DNA of 44,855 nucleotides from CAJWLW01 sp963580095 (lineage in GTDB: Bacteria; Verrucomicrobiota; Lentisphaeria; JABSQK01; CAJWLW01). Numbering within the stretch: the stretch's first letter is position 1; each line of letters starts with the position of its first letter. The stretch spans positions 1-44,855 of the forward strand of contig CAUZJQ010000006.1 of assembly GCA_963580095.1 (NCBI GenBank), written 5' to 3'. The notes under the pieces are model-generated. The model had not been told where the DNA came from and made no database searches. It saw only the letters and a program-made list of their open reading frames with translations. Shown here piece by piece: positions 17,089-25,629 of the stretch. A program made the position numbers and the translations under genes.

Positions 17089-20000
17089 ATGAAGTCGGCC
17101 CTCTTTCTCCTGCTCGTGCTCTGGACCGGCAAGACCGGGGCTGAGTTGATCACGGGCATCCCGTATGCGGACTTCGAAGACAACGCTCCCGTCAGCCTCA
17201 GTGGTGAACGGCTGCAACCCGAGACGCGCCTCGAGGTCAACGGGGTAGAGGCCTATGGAGGAATGCAGTCGGCACGGCTGCACTATCAATTTCGCCAGAA
17301 CATCGGGCCGCTGCAATATGTCGAACTGCGGATTACCCAACCGATGACCGGTACCGTGCGGGCGATCAACTTCTGGATGCGCGGTGACGAATCGAAGCAG
17401 TTGCTCAGAATGCGTGTCGAGGATGCTGACGGAGAGGTACACCAGTACACCTGGGGCACGATCGACTGGCACGGGTGGCGTCGGATTAAGTTCGATGTGA
17501 GCGCTCGGGCGGATGAACATTGGGGCGGCAGCGGCGACGGAATAATGACCAGCCCATTTCGCAGCATCACTATCCTGGTGGATAGCGCCATCCGGCCATT
17601 CGAAAGCAGTCTCGCCATCGACGACATCACTTACGATGCCGAGGGAGCCTACACGGATTTTGTTTATGTTTCCTGTAAAAGCTCGGTTCCCGGCAATGCG
17701 TTCTATGGCCGGCAGCCATCGTTCGAGATCACCGTGAACAATCCGCTCGTCAGCGCCATTCCCGAAACCCCATTTCGTGTGGTCGTGGAACGTGGCGACG
17801 GCACCTCCATAACCACGCTGCAGCGCAATCTGTCCCTGGCGGCCGGGGCTGGAGAGACGTTTACAGTGGCCCCGAAGCTCACCGACTTCGGACTATACCG
17901 GGTCATCGTGGGATTCGGTGTGCGTGGCCAGACGCAAGCTTTTTCGTGGTTACCGGAAGTTGCCTCCAACAAGCCCGACCCTGACAGTCCTTTCGGGGTA
18001 TCCATGCACTTCGGCCATGGCAGCCGGGGCCCGATCGAAAAGAACCTTCAACTGGCCAGCGACATGGGTATACGCTGGTTGCGCGATGACGCTCACTGGA
18101 GCGGCACGGAACAGACGAAGGGGGTGTACAACGTTTCCCCCACATTCGACCGTTTCCTGCGCATCGCCCGGCCCGAGTATGGCTGCGAGCCCATGGTCAT
18201 CCTCGATTACAGCAACCCCCTGTACGAGAAGAACCGATCGGTCGAAACTGAAACAGGGCGACAGGCATTTGCCGCATGGAGCGAGTTCATGGCCCGTACG
18301 TACCGCGACACCGTGCGCTACTGGGAAGTCTGGAATGAACCCAATACCGACCACTTCTGGGAACCCAAGTCGAACCCCGCGGCCTATGCCAGGCTGCTCA
18401 AGGCAACTTACCCGGCGGTAAAACGGGGCAACCCCGATGCCATCGTCATCGCCATGGCAACTGCGGGTCTCGACCTGGGCTTCATCGAGAATGTCCTGAA
18501 GGAAGGCGCCGTCGGCTCTTTCGATGCCGTCTCGGTGCACGCCTATCACTATCCCGCAGCCCCCGAGCAGGGCAGCCGTACGATGGGCGAACATCTCGGC
18601 GAGCTGGTGAAACTTCTGGCCAGGTACGGCGCTGCCGGCACCCCCATCTTCAACACGGAAGTGGGATGGCCCAATCATGATGACCCCCGCGGCGTGCCAG
18701 AACACGCCAGCGCCGACTACCTCGCCAGAATGTATATCCAGCTCTATGCCGTCCCCGAGATCAAGGCCAATCTGTGGTATGACTTCCAAAACGACGGCAC
18801 CAGGCGCGACTTCAACGAGCACAACTTCGGCCTGCTCCATCATGACTTCACCCCGAAGGCTCCGGCGATCGCCTGCCGCATGACATCGATGATGCTCAAA
18901 AACACCCGGTTCGTGCGACGTCTCGAGACCGGTGCCGCCAACGTGCATGCATACCAGTTTGCGCACGCTCACAACCGGACACTGGTGGCAGCGTGGTGTG
19001 TCCTCGGCACCGCGTCGCTCACAACCCGCTGGGAAGGTGCGCCGCTTCGCAGCGTCTCAGCATCCGGACCGATACGCCCGATACGGGCGCGTGGCAACCT
19101 CGTCGTCACCGAGCTCGGAACGACACCGCTCTTTTTGGTCGGCAGCGGTGAAGTCGAGTGCCTGCCGGCAGTGATGACGCCGGGCTCGGCGGTTTCGGCA
19201 CCGCGCCACACAGTCGAGATCCCCATGACCCTGCACAACCGGCAAACGCGTCCGGTCACCGGCACCCAGACGGTCGAGGTTCCCGATGGTTGGCTGGGAC
19301 CGGCGGCGAAACAGATCGCCATCCCCCCGGAAAAGGACGCCGGTAGCACGCTGCGGATCACGATTGGAGCCGACGCGGTAATCGGCAGGACGTACCCCAT
19401 TGTTTTGCGCTGGCGGAATGACGCCGGGGAGTTGCTCGGCGCCGAATCGGCGGCAGTCTCGATCCGCCCGCCCGCCACACTCGCGTTGGCACCTATGTGG
19501 ACACCCCAGGGATTCGCTCTGGCGCTTGCGGGCCGGAGCACTCTGGAGCCACCACCAGTCATCCTGCGGTCCGAGGTCAAAGGAATGGAGACCTGGGGCG
19601 GCCAAACCAAGACGATCCTGGAGAAAATCGCCTGGGTTGCAGCCGACGAGTCACGCTTCCGCGTATTGGTCCCCTGCCCGCCGGGTGCTGTCAATGCTCA
19701 TGCCGCTGAAGTTACCGCCGAGCTGCAACTGGCAGATGGCAACACCGTGACCGCCACCCGGGAGATATCCTTCTGGCGTCCTTTGCAAAAGACCATGACC
19801 GTCGACGATTCGACCGCCGACTGGAAGGACGTGCCCGCGATCCCCGTGACAATTTTCGACGGCCTCCACATGGACCTTTGGAAGGATGCAGCCGATTGCA
19901 GCGCTCTCCTGCAGCTCGCCTGGGATACGCAGGCATTGTACTTGTGCGTCCGGGTGACGGACGAAACGCACGGTCAAGCCTACACCGGGACGCAGATCTG

Positions 20001-20352
20001 GAAAGGTGACTCGATTCAACTCGCGCTGAGTCAACAACCCGAAGCCGGCACACGCACCGAAATCGGATTCGCGCTGACGGCACAGGGACCGCGAGTGTTC
20101 CGCTGGACTCAACCCAGGGGGCCAGTGGCGGCAGTGCAATGCAGCATCCGCCGCGACGCCGGCGAAACACTCTACGAAGCGGCGATACCGTGGACCGAAC
20201 TGCATATTCCCGTCCCGTCCCCTGGAACAACCCTCGGTTTCGCACTGGTCGTCAATGACAATGACAGCGGCATACGGGAAGGGTGGCTGCGTCTCTTTAA
20301 CGGCATCGCCTGGAGCAAGGATCCCGGCCAGTTCGGGACCCTGTTTTTCTGA
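17089..20352 (+). CDS. secreted clan-A glycoside hydrolase with CBM9-like domain
   Basis: The 1087-aa protein has a signal peptide (MKSALFLLLVLWTGKTGAEL). An N-terminal jelly roll (about 25-190) resembles a carbohydrate-binding domain. A TIM barrel of GH39/GH5-like clan-A type follows from about 300: DMGIRWLRDDAHW, the acid/base Glu417 in WEVWNEPN, and the nucleophile candidate Glu524 in FNTEVGWP. A beta-sandwich linker region and a C-terminal CBM9-like domain (about 905-1087, LLQLAWDTQALYLCVRVTDE) complete it. It is a retaining glycosidase by architecture; substrate unknown. The open frame begins at 16984, but ATG 17089 gives the signal peptide. Gene remnants lie just upstream and downstream, so the locus has been rearranged. 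Confidence 0.85.
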   Translation: MKSALFLLLVLWTGKTGAELITGIPYADFEDNAPVSLSGERLQPETRLEVNGVEAYGGMQSARLHYQFRQNIGPLQYVELRITQPMTGTVRAINFWMRGDESKQLLRMRVEDADGEVHQYTWGTIDWHGWRRIKFDVSARADEHWGGSGDGIMTSPFRSITILVDSAIRPFESSLAIDDITYDAEGAYTDFVYVSCKSSVPGNAFYGRQPSFEITVNNPLVSAIPETPFRVVVERGDGTSITTLQRNLSLAAGAGETFTVAPKLTDFGLYRVIVGFGVRGQTQAFSWLPEVASNKPDPDSPFGVSMHFGHGSRGPIEKNLQLASDMGIRWLRDDAHWSGTEQTKGVYNVSPTFDRFLRIARPEYGCEPMVILDYSNPLYEKNRSVETETGRQAFAAWSEFMARTYRDTVRYWEVWNEPNTDHFWEPKSNPAAYARLLKATYPAVKRGNPDAIVIAMATAGLDLGFIENVLKEGAVGSFDAVSVHAYHYPAAPEQGSRTMGEHLGELVKLLARYGAAGTPIFNTEVGWPNHDDPRGVPEHASADYLARMYIQLYAVPEIKANLWYDFQNDGTRRDFNEHNFGLLHHDFTPKAPAIACRMTSMMLKNTRFVRRLETGAANVHAYQFAHAHNRTLVAAWCVLGTASLTTRWEGAPLRSVSASGPIRPIRARGNLVVTELGTTPLFLVGSGEVECLPAVMTPGSAVSAPRHTVEIPMTLHNRQTRPVTGTQTVEVPDGWLGPAAKQIAIPPEKDAGSTLRITIGADAVIGRTYPIVLRWRNDAGELLGAESAAVSIRPPATLALAPMWTPQGFALALAGRSTLEPPPVILRSEVKGMETWGGQTKTILEKIAWVAADESRFRVLVPCPPGAVNAHAAEVTAELQLADGNTVTATREISFWRPLQKTMTVDDSTADWKDVPAIPVTIFDGLHMDLWKDAADCSALLQLAWDTQALYLCVRVTDETHGQAYTGTQIWKGDSIQLALSQQPEAGTRTEIGFALTAQGPRVFRWTQPRGPVAAVQCSIRRDAGETLYEAAIPWTELHIPVPSPGTTLGFALVVNDNDSGIREGWLRLFNGIAWSKDPGQFGTLFF

Positions 20353-20543
20353 ATGGCGCTGTCAACCCAATTCGTGTACGCCCCATGGGCACTCCCCAAA
20401 AACACGCCTGGTCCAAGCCGTTTCTATTGGATGTGACAGGCAGCCTGCAAAGCGGCGGTGATCATCTGCTGGCGAGCCGGGTGCACAATTATTCCGGCGG
20501 GGAGGGACTGTACAAGCCGGTAAGCATCATGGCGGGAAAGTGA
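20352..20543 (+). pseudogene. remnant of a GH2-type sugar-binding domain
   Basis: Directly after the glycosidase stop another plus-strand frame encodes about 63 residues ending at a TGA (20541-20543). The middle reads WSKPFLLDVTGSLQSGGDHL, then LASRVHNYSGGEGLYKPVSI. That is the typical end of the galactose-binding sugar-binding domain of GH2-like and beta-galactosidase-like enzymes (DVT, G-N/D-x-L, RV, GG-x-x-KPV). No start codon or catalytic part is present, so it is a truncated leftover, not a gene. Confidence 0.6.
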
Positions 20544-20656
20544 ATGGGGGAAGTGGAAAAGTCCGGGGCCAAGATATGATAAGCGGCGGTAGTAACATAA
20601 CGGATAAAGGACAAACCGAATCGTCCCGTTGGTCTTTTATGCTACTTCGGTCCTTT

Positions 20657-20779
20657 GTCCTACGTCTGACCCGACAGCGTGAGCTTCGTGGCAGCGTCGC
20701 TCCAGACGATACTGGAGTCGTGTAACTGCAGACGGACGTAGGATTGAGTAATTCCCCAGACGCGCACAAAGGTCCTACG
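20657..20779. repeat. candidate small repetitive element with GTCCTACG ends
   Basis: GTCCTACG occurs at 20657-20664 and 20772-20779, and its inverse core CGTAGGA at 20737-20743. The enclosed 107 bp read on the minus strand as an open, protein-like frame (RTFVRVWGITQSYVRLQLHD...) ending at about 20660. It overlaps the last codons of the GH101-like gene. It could be an intergenic repeat element or a frame-shifted C-terminal extension of that gene. The preceding 20544-20656 holds low-complexity AAAGGAC-like text only. Confidence 0.3.
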
Positions 20780-22715
20780 CGTCCGGTATCCAGTCGATCC
20801 CTTCGAACTCGCCTTCGACAACGGGGTACCAGCCGAGATCCCCGGCCGGGGTCTCCCAGTCGCCGGAGAAGCCGTCGACGCCGGTGACACGGCAGAGGTC
20901 CGCGGCCATGTCGAACTCGGCGGTGACGCCGTTGGCGAAGGCAACGCGCTGCTGTGTGCGCTCGTCGTTGAGAAATTCGTGTGAGATCATCTCAGACCGG
21001 GCGATCGCTTTATACCAGATGTTCCAGCGCTTGAGCCAGGCGAAGCGCGCCTGTGCTTCCGGGCCGTCCCAGTCCTCGACCGGCAGGTTGCACGTGGGCA
21101 GCCAGTTGAAGGCCGGGGCGCTGCCGAACATCATCTCGTACAGGCGTGGCGTGCGGTCGCGCCACCAGTCGAACCCCGGCTGAGAATCGGCATAGCCGCC
21201 GCCGGAGAACCCTGCGACGAAACATTCGTGGAAAACGAGCTCGAACAGCGGCACCGGCTCGCCGACCGGGCCGTGGTCACCGCAGGAGGCCTGGTGCACG
21301 TTGCCATTGGTCAGCCGGTCCCCGGCCCAGTCGGTAAAGAAGAAACCGTCGCACACGCCCATGCAATAGAAGCGTGCCAGCTCGCCGGTGACCATCAGAC
21401 CCTCGCGCCGGGCATCGGCCAACGCCTGGTTCATCGTCTCGAAACACTGGCGCATCGTGCAGGGATGGTCCGGGGAAAAATCCTCGACGCCGCCGCAGTT
21501 GGCGGAGTAAGCGTCGTAGTAGAAGACGTCGAATTCGATCTTGTGTTTTTTGATCGCGTCAAGCACATCCCGGTTGCGCTCGACATCGCGTGCCATGGTC
21601 AGGCGCCACTGGTTGCGGGAGCCGTCTGCGTCCAGTGCGAACAGATCGGGGTCGTAGCCGGTCGCGCCCTCGTTCTGGACGATCATCGAAATGAAGCCCT
21701 GGATAAGGTAGCCGCGCTCGCGCATCTCGCGGGCGTACGCGATCCACTCCGGGTCCGGGTTCGGCTGCAGGTACGCCTGCCAGATCGAGAGCCCGTACGA
21801 GTCGGTGGCGGGGATGTATTCACCCGGGCACTTCGGAAAGAAATACATGACGTCGAAGCCGAGCTCGCGGAAGCGTTCCAGGTCGGCGGTTGCCTGTTCT
21901 TTGTGCTCCGGATCCCACCGGTTCCAGCGCACCAGGAGGCTGTCGACGTACCGGGCGACCGTCGGCGTCTCCTTCGCCTTGTCCTCGAGCGACCGTACGA
22001 GTCCCTGCTTGCGGGCGTGTTCGCGGTACCGCTTCGCCATGCCGGTATAGTCCAGGTCCTTCGCGAAATGAATGAGTTGGCGGCGCGGATACGCCAGCTT
22101 GCCGAGGCTGGCGGCCCAGCGGAAGTCGAGGCTGGAATGTATGCCGGGCTCGTGGCCGGCCGTTACTTTACAATCCCACCAATCCTCCACGGTCACGCAC
22201 ACCGCGTCGGCACCGCGCACGATGCCGAACCACGGCATGGACCAGCCGCCGCCGATGTAGTGGTTGAAGTTGCGGGTGCCGGGGAGGGCATCCGCGCAGT
22301 CAGCCGGAATCAGGTAGCCGGAGCCGCACGGTATCACGAGGTAACCGCCGCCGGCGACCGGCTTCTCGAAGCGATAGAGGTGCTCGACCTCGCGAATCGG
22401 TGTGCCGTCGACCTGCTCGACCTGCACCAGAAGCGTGTCGTCATCCGCGTCGATCGCCACGATCAATTCGAGAACCGCATCGTAACCCGGATACTCTTTG
22501 AGCGTAATGCGGACTCCGCAGAATCCGTCCTGTTCGAAGTCGCATGACTCGCGCTGGTCGGCGGCGCCGAGTCCGAGGCGGCTGCCGTCGGCCAGCACGA
22601 TGCACGGCGGTGTACCGGCGGAAGAATTCCAAACCACTTGATCGCTGCGATCGCGGACCTCCAGACCCAGGTCACGCCTTACTACGACGGTGAAAGAATC
22701 CCCAGTAAATGTCAT
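20775..22715 (-). CDS. GH101-like putative glycoside hydrolase
   Basis: The 646-aa protein (start at ATG 22715) has an N-terminal beta-sandwich (1-240) and a barrel beginning near YVDSLLVRWNRWDPEHKEQA. The catalytic candidates are Asp401 in FYYDAYSANCGG and Glu445 in MVTGELARFYC, placed as the nucleophile and acid/base of the GH101 and related clan. Strand text such as LGFDVMYFFPKCPGEYIP and GYLIQGFISMIV fits this clan. A C-terminal beta domain ends the protein. There is no signal peptide, so it should act in the cytoplasm. Its ATG overlaps the stop of the upstream dioxygenase gene (ATGA), implying translational coupling. The 54-bp longer frame (22769) lies inside that gene and is not preferred. 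Substrate unknown. Confidence 0.75.
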   Translation of the reverse strand: MTFTGDSFTVVVRRDLGLEVRDRSDQVVWNSSAGTPPCIVLADGSRLGLGAADQRESCDFEQDGFCGVRITLKEYPGYDAVLELIVAIDADDDTLLVQVEQVDGTPIREVEHLYRFEKPVAGGGYLVIPCGSGYLIPADCADALPGTRNFNHYIGGGWSMPWFGIVRGADAVCVTVEDWWDCKVTAGHEPGIHSSLDFRWAASLGKLAYPRRQLIHFAKDLDYTGMAKRYREHARKQGLVRSLEDKAKETPTVARYVDSLLVRWNRWDPEHKEQATADLERFRELGFDVMYFFPKCPGEYIPATDSYGLSIWQAYLQPNPDPEWIAYAREMRERGYLIQGFISMIVQNEGATGYDPDLFALDADGSRNQWRLTMARDVERNRDVLDAIKKHKIEFDVFYYDAYSANCGGVEDFSPDHPCTMRQCFETMNQALADARREGLMVTGELARFYCMGVCDGFFFTDWAGDRLTNGNVHQASCGDHGPVGEPVPLFELVFHECFVAGFSGGGYADSQPGFDWWRDRTPRLYEMMFGSAPAFNWLPTCNLPVEDWDGPEAQARFAWLKRWNIWYKAIARSEMISHEFLNDERTQQRVAFANGVTAEFDMAADLCRVTGVDGFSGDWETPAGDLGWYPVVEGEFEGIDWIPDA

Positions 22716-23512
22716 GTGTCGCTCGCTTTTTCTCGTTTCATACCAGCGGTATCCCACGCTTCCATCCACGGGAAGGTGCGGGGCTTACCCGTGGGTACGG
22801 GTTCGATTTGGGCCTTTAGAATGAGGGCGCGCCGTTCCCCATCTGTCTGATTCGGACCGGCATAGTGCAGCGTGTACGAATCGTGCAGCGCAGCACCGCC
22901 GGCAGGTAGCGGGCACGCCACGGGATCGACGACGTTCCCCATCTCCTCGGGGGTCAGTTCGAGGGCGTGAATGCGCGGGTTGTCGTTCATGCTGCGATGC
23001 TCGAACACATCCCTTTGGTGACTGCCGCGGACGAACTGCATGCAACCGTTCTCGACTGTCACCGGCTGTAGCGGCACCCAGAATGAAAATGTGCGGAGGA
23101 CACACCCTCCGCCCATGTACGCGGCGTCCTGATGCCACGGTGTCTCCGGGCCACCGCCCGGCTTGAGGATGGCGTGCTGCACCTCGCAGAGACAGTCGTC
23201 GCCGAGAATCTGGCGGCCGATGTTTACGGCGTTGGCGAGCAGTTCCGTTTCGAAGAGCTCCGGGGCGTACTTGCGTAGCGCCGGCTTCATGATCTGCGGT
23301 ATCTGCTCCGTCGCCCCTTCCTCTTCCGTGCCCGCCAGGTCATGATACATGCCTTCATCCCAACCTGCACGCATCTCGAACAGACGATCGTAGATTTCAC
23401 GGATTTGCGCGACCTCCTCGGGCGTCGTCAAGGCACCGATGGACAGGAATCCGTCGGCGCGGAACCGTGAGATTTGTTCGGGTGTCAGGCTGGATGTGGG
23501 GTCAGCGGCCAT
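22712..23512 (-). CDS. phytanoyl-CoA dioxygenase (PhyH) family protein
   Basis: The 266-aa product is an Fe(II)/2-oxoglutarate-dependent oxygenase. The facial triad is visible as His and Asp in TPWHQDAAYMGGG and the distal His in SYTLHYAGPNQTDGERR, whose Arg should bind 2-oxoglutarate. ENGCMQFVRGSHQRDV is the usual core strand. Members hydroxylate varied small molecules; bacterial ones of this kind are rarely phytanoyl-CoA enzymes. The frame is open back to 23947, but homology begins at MAADPTSSLTPEQISRFRAD (ATG 23512). No ribosome binding site is seen; instead a short tandem repeat, TTCGAGTTTCGAG, lies just upstream. It overlaps the GH101-like gene by four bases. Confidence 0.88.
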   Translation of the reverse strand: MAADPTSSLTPEQISRFRADGFLSIGALTTPEEVAQIREIYDRLFEMRAGWDEGMYHDLAGTEEEGATEQIPQIMKPALRKYAPELFETELLANAVNIGRQILGDDCLCEVQHAILKPGGGPETPWHQDAAYMGGGCVLRTFSFWVPLQPVTVENGCMQFVRGSHQRDVFEHRSMNDNPRIHALELTPEEMGNVVDPVACPLPAGGAALHDSYTLHYAGPNQTDGERRALILKAQIEPVPTGKPRTFPWMEAWDTAGMKREKASDT

Positions 23513-23522
23513 GGGGCAGGCG

Positions 23523-23541
23523 TTCGAGTTTCGAGTTTCGG
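23523..23541. repeat. tandem 7-mer GAGTTTC
   Basis: TTCGAGTTTCGAGTTTCGG is a direct repeat of a 7-nt unit placed right before the PhyH start. It is one of several 7-nt-phased motifs found only between genes in this window. Confidence 0.5.
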
Positions 23542-23717
23542 GGTAATGTCTCCCGGTTCTGCGGTGCCGCATGACAAGCTGCACCGCCACGCCTGGAAAG
23601 CCGGTTCGCCGCAACCGGGAGCACGCCTCGCAGCGGAGAACGTGTCGTAGATAATAGCCGCGGTAGACGGCCCTCGAAACAAAGTTTACTATAACGACCC
23701 CAAATAGGAGAACAACA

Positions 23718-23978
23718 ATGTCCCTGGCAGAGATCAATAATACAATTTGGGAGTTCGTCGATACCGAAGGCCGCGAGCACCGCCTGAAGTCGGAGCCGGA
23801 CTCAATGAGCGGATTGCCGACGATGCCGCGCATCACACCCGATGGCCCCGTGCCGGCAGACGCGGTAAATCTTACCATTCGCGCCTTCGCACAATGCAAA
23901 GTAGCCGCAGCCCTGCCTCTGCCAATATTGCGTAACACGCTCAACAAAAAAAAAGACCGGCCCGAAGGCCGGTCTTGA
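23718..23978 (+). CDS. small ORF of unknown function, possibly truncated
   Basis: The 86-aa frame has good initiation signals: AGGAG 9 nt before the ATG and a TACTAT-like -10 about 25 nt further up. The N-terminal half (MSLAEINNTIWEFVDTEGRE) reads like a folded protein. The last 13 residues (NKKKDRPEGRS) are encoded by the poly-A and hairpin of the tRNA terminator on the other strand, which is unlikely for an intact gene. I therefore suspect a truncated gene whose 3' part was replaced by the tRNA locus. No family recognised. Confidence 0.4.
   Translation: MSLAEINNTIWEFVDTEGREHRLKSEPDSMSGLPTMPRITPDGPVPADAVNLTIRAFAQCKVAAALPLPILRNTLNKKKDRPEGRS
23944..23976 (-). terminator. Rho-independent terminator of the initiator tRNA
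   Basis: Read on the minus strand: AAGACCGGCC, loop TTCG, GGCCGGTCTT, then a run of T. A perfect 10-bp GC-rich stem with a T tail directly downstream of the tRNA 3' CCA. Confidence 0.92.
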
Positions 23979-23979
23979 A

Positions 23980-24056
23980 TGGTAGCGGGGGTTGGATTTG
24001 AACCAACGACCTTCAGGTTATGAGCCTGACAAGCTACCGGACTGCTCTACCCCGCA
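23980..24056 (-). tRNA. initiator tRNA-fMet (CAT)
   Basis: A 77-nt cloverleaf with anticodon CAT in CTCATAA, T-loop GTTCAAAT and encoded CCA. Initiator marks are an unpaired 1:72 position (U1 opposite U72, instead of C-A) and A11:U24 in the D stem. The anticodon stem has A29-U41, G30-C40 and G31-C39, so only two of the three canonical G-C pairs of bacterial initiators are kept. Confidence 0.95.
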
Positions 24057-24075
24057 ACTAAAATGATTAAGGCGG

Positions 24076-24103
24076 ACTATAATCAAAAACAACGGCTTTT
24101 CAA
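24076..24103 (-). promoter_or_regulatory. sigma70-type promoter of the tRNA
   Basis: On the minus strand TTGAAA (24103-24098) and TATAGT (24081-24076) are separated by 16 nt and placed about 20 nt before the tRNA 5' end. This is the best promoter match in the window. Confidence 0.75.
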
Positions 24104-24215
24104 GAACCACCCTTATTTTTCATCTACCGGGGGGGCTGAACTCCATTTCAAGCATGACCCCATGAAATCCATTCGGTTTCTTCAGGTTCACCCGGTCATC
24201 AGTCGCCAATTCCGC

Positions 24216-25235
24216 TCACTCCCAAACCTTCTCCCATTGCCGTGTTTTTGCAGATCGATAGATAGCCAGCGCTGTCCGCAGCTCGCCGAGCGATACCTCT
24301 GGTCCGGCCGCCAACGGTTTGCCGTCGAGCACCGCCTGCTCGAAGTCGGCCATCTCGCCAATAAAGGACGCTGAGTCGTCGCCCCATTCGCCGTCGAGCA
24401 TTCTGCCTTCGGGGTGTTCCTCGTCGAACAGCAGGACGCCGTTCTGGCATAGGCCCGCGACATGAATTTCCCCAGAGGTTCCGGTGATCCGCCAAAACGG
24501 GCTGGGGCCGAGGACTGTGTCGAACATCAGGCAGCTGAAGGTGGCGACTTTTCCGGACTCGAACTGCAGCAGGGCGTGTCCCAGGGATTCGTCTTCCATC
24601 TTTTTCCACGGATAGTCGATGGCGCCGATGACCGTTTCGATTTCTCCGAACCACATGCGCAGCGGGCGTATAAAGTGCGCGCCGCCGTCGATCACGATAC
24701 CACCGCCCGCCAACGCGTTGTCGAAGCGCCAAGGATGCTCTCCGGTGAAGTCTTCATTGTTGGGAATCACATAAAAGTTGGTTATTACGGAGATGACATC
24801 CCCGATCGCGCCGTCCTTGAGAAGCTGGTCCGCGGCAAGAACTTCGGGCCAGTACTGGGAATTCTCCCCAACCATGAACACCTTGTCTGAAGCCGCCGCA
24901 GCCGCGAGAATCCGGTCGCACGCATCTAGCGTAGGGGCCATCGGTTTCTCGAGCAGGACATGCTTGCCCGCTTCGAGACAGGCTATCGCCATCGGCTCGT
25001 GCAGATGGTGCGGCGTCATGATGTCGACCGCATCGAAGTCGCCGTTCTCCAGCGCTTCGTCAAGCGACAAAAAAATCTGGGCTCCGGTTTCGTCTGCGAT
25101 AGCCGTTGCACGCAACGGATCCGTATCGACTGCCGCAGTAATCGTCGTACGCGGGGCGCCGGCATTGATACCGTGCAGATGGTGGCTGGCAATGCCGCCG
25201 CACCCGATATATGCAAGCTTAAGAACCTCAGCCAT
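24216..25235 (-). CDS. Gfo/Idh/MocA family oxidoreductase
   Basis: This NAD(P)-dependent sugar or cyclitol dehydrogenase (339 aa) has a Rossmann start (AYIGCGGIASHHLHG, residues about 8-22), the EKPMAPTLDACD motif with its catalytic Lys, and VIDGGAHFIRPLRMWFGE, in which the GGxH His is expected in the active site. Length and domain order are normal. No signal peptide. The start at ATG 25235 lacks a strong ribosome binding site. The gene points toward the tRNA. Substrate unknown; it fits the sugar-degrading surroundings. Confidence 0.9.
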   Translation of the reverse strand: MAEVLKLAYIGCGGIASHHLHGINAGAPRTTITAAVDTDPLRATAIADETGAQIFLSLDEALENGDFDAVDIMTPHHLHEPMAIACLEAGKHVLLEKPMAPTLDACDRILAAAAASDKVFMVGENSQYWPEVLAADQLLKDGAIGDVISVITNFYVIPNNEDFTGEHPWRFDNALAGGGIVIDGGAHFIRPLRMWFGEIETVIGAIDYPWKKMEDESLGHALLQFESGKVATFSCLMFDTVLGPSPFWRITGTSGEIHVAGLCQNGVLLFDEEHPEGRMLDGEWGDDSASFIGEMADFEQAVLDGKPLAAGPEVSLGELRTALAIYRSAKTRQWEKVWE

Positions 25236-25629
25236 GATTATCCGGGATTGTTTTAGGGATTTTTTTTGCCGTCAACATGCCGAAACCGCGGGGCGGTAGG
25301 TTCCGCACTATGCAAATCGAACAGTCGGGGTACTCTATCGTCGATCAACCGGCCGGCAATCCAACTGGCTAATGTTCCGTCACAAGATACGATATAGGCA
25401 CGGCAGACTTGAACGGACGCATAGATCCGTTCTACTCGGAACAAAACCGGATCGGTCTCGACACCGCTCGGCGCTGGCATCGGCCAAATACAATTTCGGG
25501 TCTCGGGGAATCAAAGACCGCTTGCTCCTGCTTCCTGCCCCGACGATTGCCCCAATAGCGTCCGCACCCCATATTAACGCCTGCCGGTCGGAATGACCCC
25601 AACCCCAAAAGCAACGGGAACGTACCCAC
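25236..25629. other. gap with coding-like but unrecognised text
   Basis: No clear gene. On the minus strand 25253-25480 is an open 75-aa frame ending 18 nt before the oxidoreductase start (CDGTLASWIAGRLIDDRVPR). On the plus strand a frame ending at a TAG (25556-25558) contains ADLNGRIDPFYSEQNRIGLD. Only one can be real, and both may be remnants. A run of eight T follows at 25260-25267. Confidence 0.25.

Noticed and set aside
17950..18972. Minus-strand frame of 340 codons
   Set aside because: Opposite the barrel of the clan-A glycosidase.
21228..22547. Long plus-strand open frame of 439 codons
   Set aside because: Fully opposite the GH101-like gene. It is a GC-rich antisense frame with no domain; the minus-strand product has clear catalytic motifs.
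23513..23947. N-terminal extension of the PhyH frame by 145 codons
   Set aside because: No PhyH similarity there, contains a heptamer repeat, and a natural start with homology exists at 23512.
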